Shown piece after piece: positions 3,377 to 6,004 of a stretch of 6,004 nucleotides of DNA (position 1 is the first letter of the stretch; the number at the start of each line of letters is the position of its first letter). The notes under the pieces were generated by a model. That model searched no databases, had not been told where the DNA came from, and was given only the letters and a program-made list of their open reading frames with translations. Made by a program: the position numbers and the translations under genes. The DNA comes from Paramuribaculum sp. (lineage in GTDB: Bacteria; Bacteroidota; Bacteroidia; Bacteroidales; Muribaculaceae), in contig JAIDXA010000141.1 in NCBI GenBank assembly GCA_029058705.1, positions 1-6,004 of the forward strand, given 5' to 3'.

Positions 3377-6004
3377 TTATTCGGCCTGAGGGGGCTTTGT
3401 TTCGGAATTTCTTTTGAGAAGCGTGTAGATCAGTTCGCTGCGTTTCTTCAGATCGGGCTGCAGAACCGACGCCTCATGTGGGTCGGTCATGCGTAGGTCG
3501 GCATATCTGTCTTCGCCGTTGATGAATGTGATGAGCTGTCCGTCAGGATCCGGTGCGTCAACAGTGAGGGGGGTGCCGGCATTTGCCGGATTGAACCGGT
3601 AGAGTGGCCAGTAGCCGGATCTTACGGCGAGTTTTTCTTCTATTATGCTGTGGCTCATGCCTGAACGGATGCCGTGGCTGATACACGGGCAATAGGCTAT
3701 GATGATCGACGGCCCCGGATAAGCTTCCGCTTCAGACAGAGCTCTGATAGCCTGGGTGTAGGAGGCGCCTAATGCTATAGAGGCTACATAGATGTTTCCG
3801 TAAGTCATCATCATTCGTCCGAGGTCTTTTTTGTAGGTTCGTTTTCCGTCGGCTGAATATTTCATCACTGCGCCCAAAGGCGTGGCTTTCGATGTCTGTC
3901 CTCCGGTGTTGGAGTAGCATTCGGTGTCCATGACGAGGATATTGATGTCGATGTTCTGTGCGAGCACATGGTCGAGTCCCGCAAAGCCGATATCATAGGC
4001 CCATCCGTCGCCTCCTATAGCCCAGATCGATTTTTTCACCATCAGGTCACTGTCAGACATAATGGACTCGATCAGAGGTGTCGCCGGTGTTTCTGCGAGA
4101 GCCGCGCGCAGGGTTGCTGTGGTTTTCGCCGAGACGTCGGCTGAGTCAAAAGCGTCGGCCCATTGCCGGGCGGCATCGGCCAGGGCTGCCGGAGTTGAAG
4201 AGTCGTCAATGAGTGATCTGACACGTTCGAGCAGCCGGTTTCTTCGCAGGGCAATCGAACATGCCATTCCAAAGCCGTATTCGGCATTGTCTTCAAATAG
4301 CGAGTTGCCCCATGCCGGACCTTGGCCGCCGGCGTCGGTGCAATAAGGATTGCTCGGATAACTTGCGCCCCATATGGAAGAGCATCCCGTTGCGTTTGCA
4401 ATCAACATCCGCTCGCCGAAGAGTTGGGTCAGCAGTTTGACATAGGGCGTTTCTCCACAGCCGGCGCAAGCACCTGAAAATTCCAGAAGCGGGCGTCTGA
4501 ATTGGGATCCGGCTATGCTCTGACGGGGAATGTCGGTCGTTTTTTCGGCAACATGTTGCTGCAGATAGTCGAGATTTTCTTTCTGGTCTTCGAAAATGGA
4601 GTCTATGGGAACCATTGTCAGAGCTTTGCCTGGACAGATGACCGCACATGACCCGCACCCGAGACAATCAGCAGGAAAAACCTGAATGCGGTAGTTGAGT
4701 CCTGACAATGATTTGTTGCTTGACGGGATTGTAGCCAGCGTCTGTGGCGCTCCGGCCAATTCCGACGCGTCGAGCAGGAAGGGCCGGATCGCGGCGTGAG
4801 GACAGCAGAGGGAGCATTCCGTACACTGGACGCATTTCGACGGTGACCATGAAGGAATATTGACAGCGACTTTCCTTTTCTCATAGGCTGTGGTTCCCAT
4901 TGGAATCGTTCCGTCGGCAGCAAATGCCGAAACCGGAATTTCATTACCCAACAATTTTAGACATGGCATAGCCACGTTTTCTATAAATTCCGGCAAAGGG
5001 GATCGGGATGCTGCTGGAACGTCGGAAGCCACAGCCCATGAGTCAGGATAGTCGATCTTTCTTATCGATGATACTGCGAGATCGATGACCGCGAGGTTTC
5101 GGCTGACGATCTCGCCCCCTTCATGCATGTATGCGTTGCGCACAAACTGGCGCAGCAGATCAAGAGAGTCTGCGAGTGGAAGCCTGTCGGCCATCAGATG
5201 TATGTAGACAGCTGCCATGATTGTGTTGATTCTGACGCCAAGGCCGTTGGCTTGTGCCAGGGCGTTGGCGTCGATGCTATAGAACCGGGCTTTTTTCCCC
5301 GCTAAGGTCCGGCGCATTTCATTCGGCAGCCTATGGTTCATCTCTTCGGCTGTCCAAGTGGAATTAAGCACGAAGATTCCTCCCGTTTTTAGTTTGGAGA
5401 CCATTTCGAAGCGGTCGACGTATATGTCTTTGTTGCAACCGATATAGTCGGCTTCTGCGATTTCATATTCCGACCTGATCGGTGTCGGTCCGAAACGTAG
5501 TTGCGAGATTGTGTAGCCCCCCGATTTTTTAGCCGAATAGTTGAAGAATGCCTGTGCATAGCCTCCGGTCGTCCTGGCGGTTATGTCGGCGAGCTGTCTG
5601 GTTGCTCCGACTGTGCCGTCTGACCCGAATCCATAGAAAATAGTCTGGACCACGCGTGGATCGGATGCAATGAAATGGGTTTCGGAGAGGTCGAGCGACA
5701 GATGGGTGACATCATCATTGATTCCGACAGTAAAGCGCCGGCGGGGATTGTCTGATGCCAGTTCATCGAAAACTGCTTTGACCATTATTGGGTTGAATTC
5801 TTTGCTTGAAAGGCCGTAGCGGCCGCCGATGACCATTATGTCGTTCCGGAATTCATGAATTGTGGATGCCACATCGAGGAAAAGGGGTTCGCCCGGCGCA
5901 CCGGGCTCTTTGGTCCTGTCGAGAACGGCGATCCTTTTGACAGAAGCAGGGATCGCTTCCAATAGTTCTTCGGCAGGGAAAGGGCGGTAAAGACGGATGT
6001 TGAC
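3377..6004 (-). CDS. nifJ: pyruvate:ferredoxin (flavodoxin) oxidoreductase, partial (N-terminus beyond window)
   Basis: Converts pyruvate and CoA to acetyl-CoA and CO2 while reducing ferredoxin or flavodoxin; the main route of pyruvate oxidation in strict anaerobes, cytoplasmic. 875 residues are visible; the single-chain family is about 1170-1200 long, so some 300 N-terminal residues lie off the right edge. The open frame continues to base 6004 with family-typical sequence (VNIRLYRPFPAEE), so the TTG at 5962 is internal and not the start. Numbering from the first visible codon: VLDRTKEPGAPGEPLFLDV at about 27-45; GSDGTVGA at 127-134 in the gamma/CoA-region domain, with KKSGGYTISQLRFG at 159-172; a two-cluster ferredoxin domain with CVQCTECSLCCP (Cys 391, 394, 397, 401) and CLGCGSCAVICP (447, 450, 453, 457); the third 4Fe-4S site from CAGC (513, 516), NATGC (541) and CPC (774); and the thiamine diphosphate site GDGWAYDIG at 665-673 to YSNTGG at 697-702. 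All cluster and cofactor ligands are present, so the enzyme should be active. Confidence 0.97.
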   Translation of the reverse strand, partial: VNIRLYRPFPAEELLEAIPASVKRIAVLDRTKEPGAPGEPLFLDVASTIHEFRNDIMVIGGRYGLSSKEFNPIMVKAVFDELASDNPRRRFTVGINDDVTHLSLDLSETHFIASDPRVVQTIFYGFGSDGTVGATRQLADITARTTGGYAQAFFNYSAKKSGGYTISQLRFGPTPIRSEYEIAEADYIGCNKDIYVDRFEMVSKLKTGGIFVLNSTWTAEEMNHRLPNEMRRTLAGKKARFYSIDANALAQANGLGVRINTIMAAVYIHLMADRLPLADSLDLLRQFVRNAYMHEGGEIVSRNLAVIDLAVSSIRKIDYPDSWAVASDVPAASRSPLPEFIENVAMPCLKLLGNEIPVSAFAADGTIPMGTTAYEKRKVAVNIPSWSPSKCVQCTECSLCCPHAAIRPFLLDASELAGAPQTLATIPSSNKSLSGLNYRIQVFPADCLGCGSCAVICPGKALTMVPIDSIFEDQKENLDYLQQHVAEKTTDIPRQSIAGSQFRRPLLEFSGACAGCGETPYVKLLTQLFGERMLIANATGCSSIWGASYPSNPYCTDAGGQGPAWGNSLFEDNAEYGFGMACSIALRRNRLLERVRSLIDDSSTPAALADAARQWADAFDSADVSAKTTATLRAALAETPATPLIESIMSDSDLMVKKSIWAIGGDGWAYDIGFAGLDHVLAQNIDINILVMDTECYSNTGGQTSKATPLGAVMKYSADGKRTYKKDLGRMMMTYGNIYVASIALGASYTQAIRALSEAEAYPGPSIIIAYCPCISHGIRSGMSHSIIEEKLAVRSGYWPLYRFNPANAGTPLTVDAPDPDGQLITFINGEDRYADLRMTDPHEASVLQPDLKKRSELIYTLLKRNSETKPPQAE

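Noticed and set aside
4062..4944. Several open frames of about 94-124 codons on both strands within PFOR
   Set aside because: All overlap the conserved PFOR frame, which carries intact cluster and cofactor motifs; their products are Arg/Ser/Pro-rich with no domain.
5581..5962. TTG at 5962 as the start of PFOR
   Set aside because: The frame continues without a stop to base 6004 and the extra residues (VNIRLYRPFPAEE) fit the PFOR family, so the gene runs off the window.

Overview
The window looks like a chromosomal piece of a Bacteroidales gut bacterium, possibly Muribaculaceae. The reasons are the type of pyruvate:ferredoxin oxidoreductase, a KilA-N protein of a kind common in Bacteroidetes, the lack of Shine-Dalgarno sequences before starts, and -7-like boxes of the TAnnTTTG type. 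The family-level guess is weak; the order-level guess is better supported.

Layout. (1) Bases 1-681, plus strand: the last 41 codons of an ECF-type sigma factor, followed one base later by a 183-residue four-helix membrane protein that may be its regulator. A clear intrinsic terminator at 705-735 ends this unit. (2) Bases 793-1053, plus strand: a stand-alone 86-residue protein of unknown function. (3) Bases 1043-2253, minus strand: a KilA-N domain protein followed, with a 4-base ATGA overlap, by a 132-residue four-helix membrane protein. This pair is visibly richer in A+T than the right half of the window and converges on the 86-residue gene with an 11-base tail overlap. (4) Bases 2365-3336, minus strand: an alpha/beta hydrolase with an intact nucleophile elbow. 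(5) Bases 3377-6004, minus strand: the C-terminal three quarters or so of pyruvate:ferredoxin (flavodoxin) oxidoreductase, whose start lies beyond the right edge.

How the genes work together. The PFOR is core anaerobic metabolism (pyruvate + CoA to acetyl-CoA + CO2 + reduced ferredoxin). The hydrolase follows it by 40 bases and may be co-transcribed, but no functional link is evident. The sigma factor and membrane protein form a plausible regulatory pair. The least explained part is the KilA-N plus membrane-protein pair and the small gene facing it. They look like accessory DNA, possibly phage-related, and are the best candidate here for an undescribed module; that is a hypothesis from gene arrangement, not a demonstrated function. 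No RNA gene, CRISPR array, transposase or insertion-sequence end was seen, and no gene-free stretch exceeds about 110 bases.
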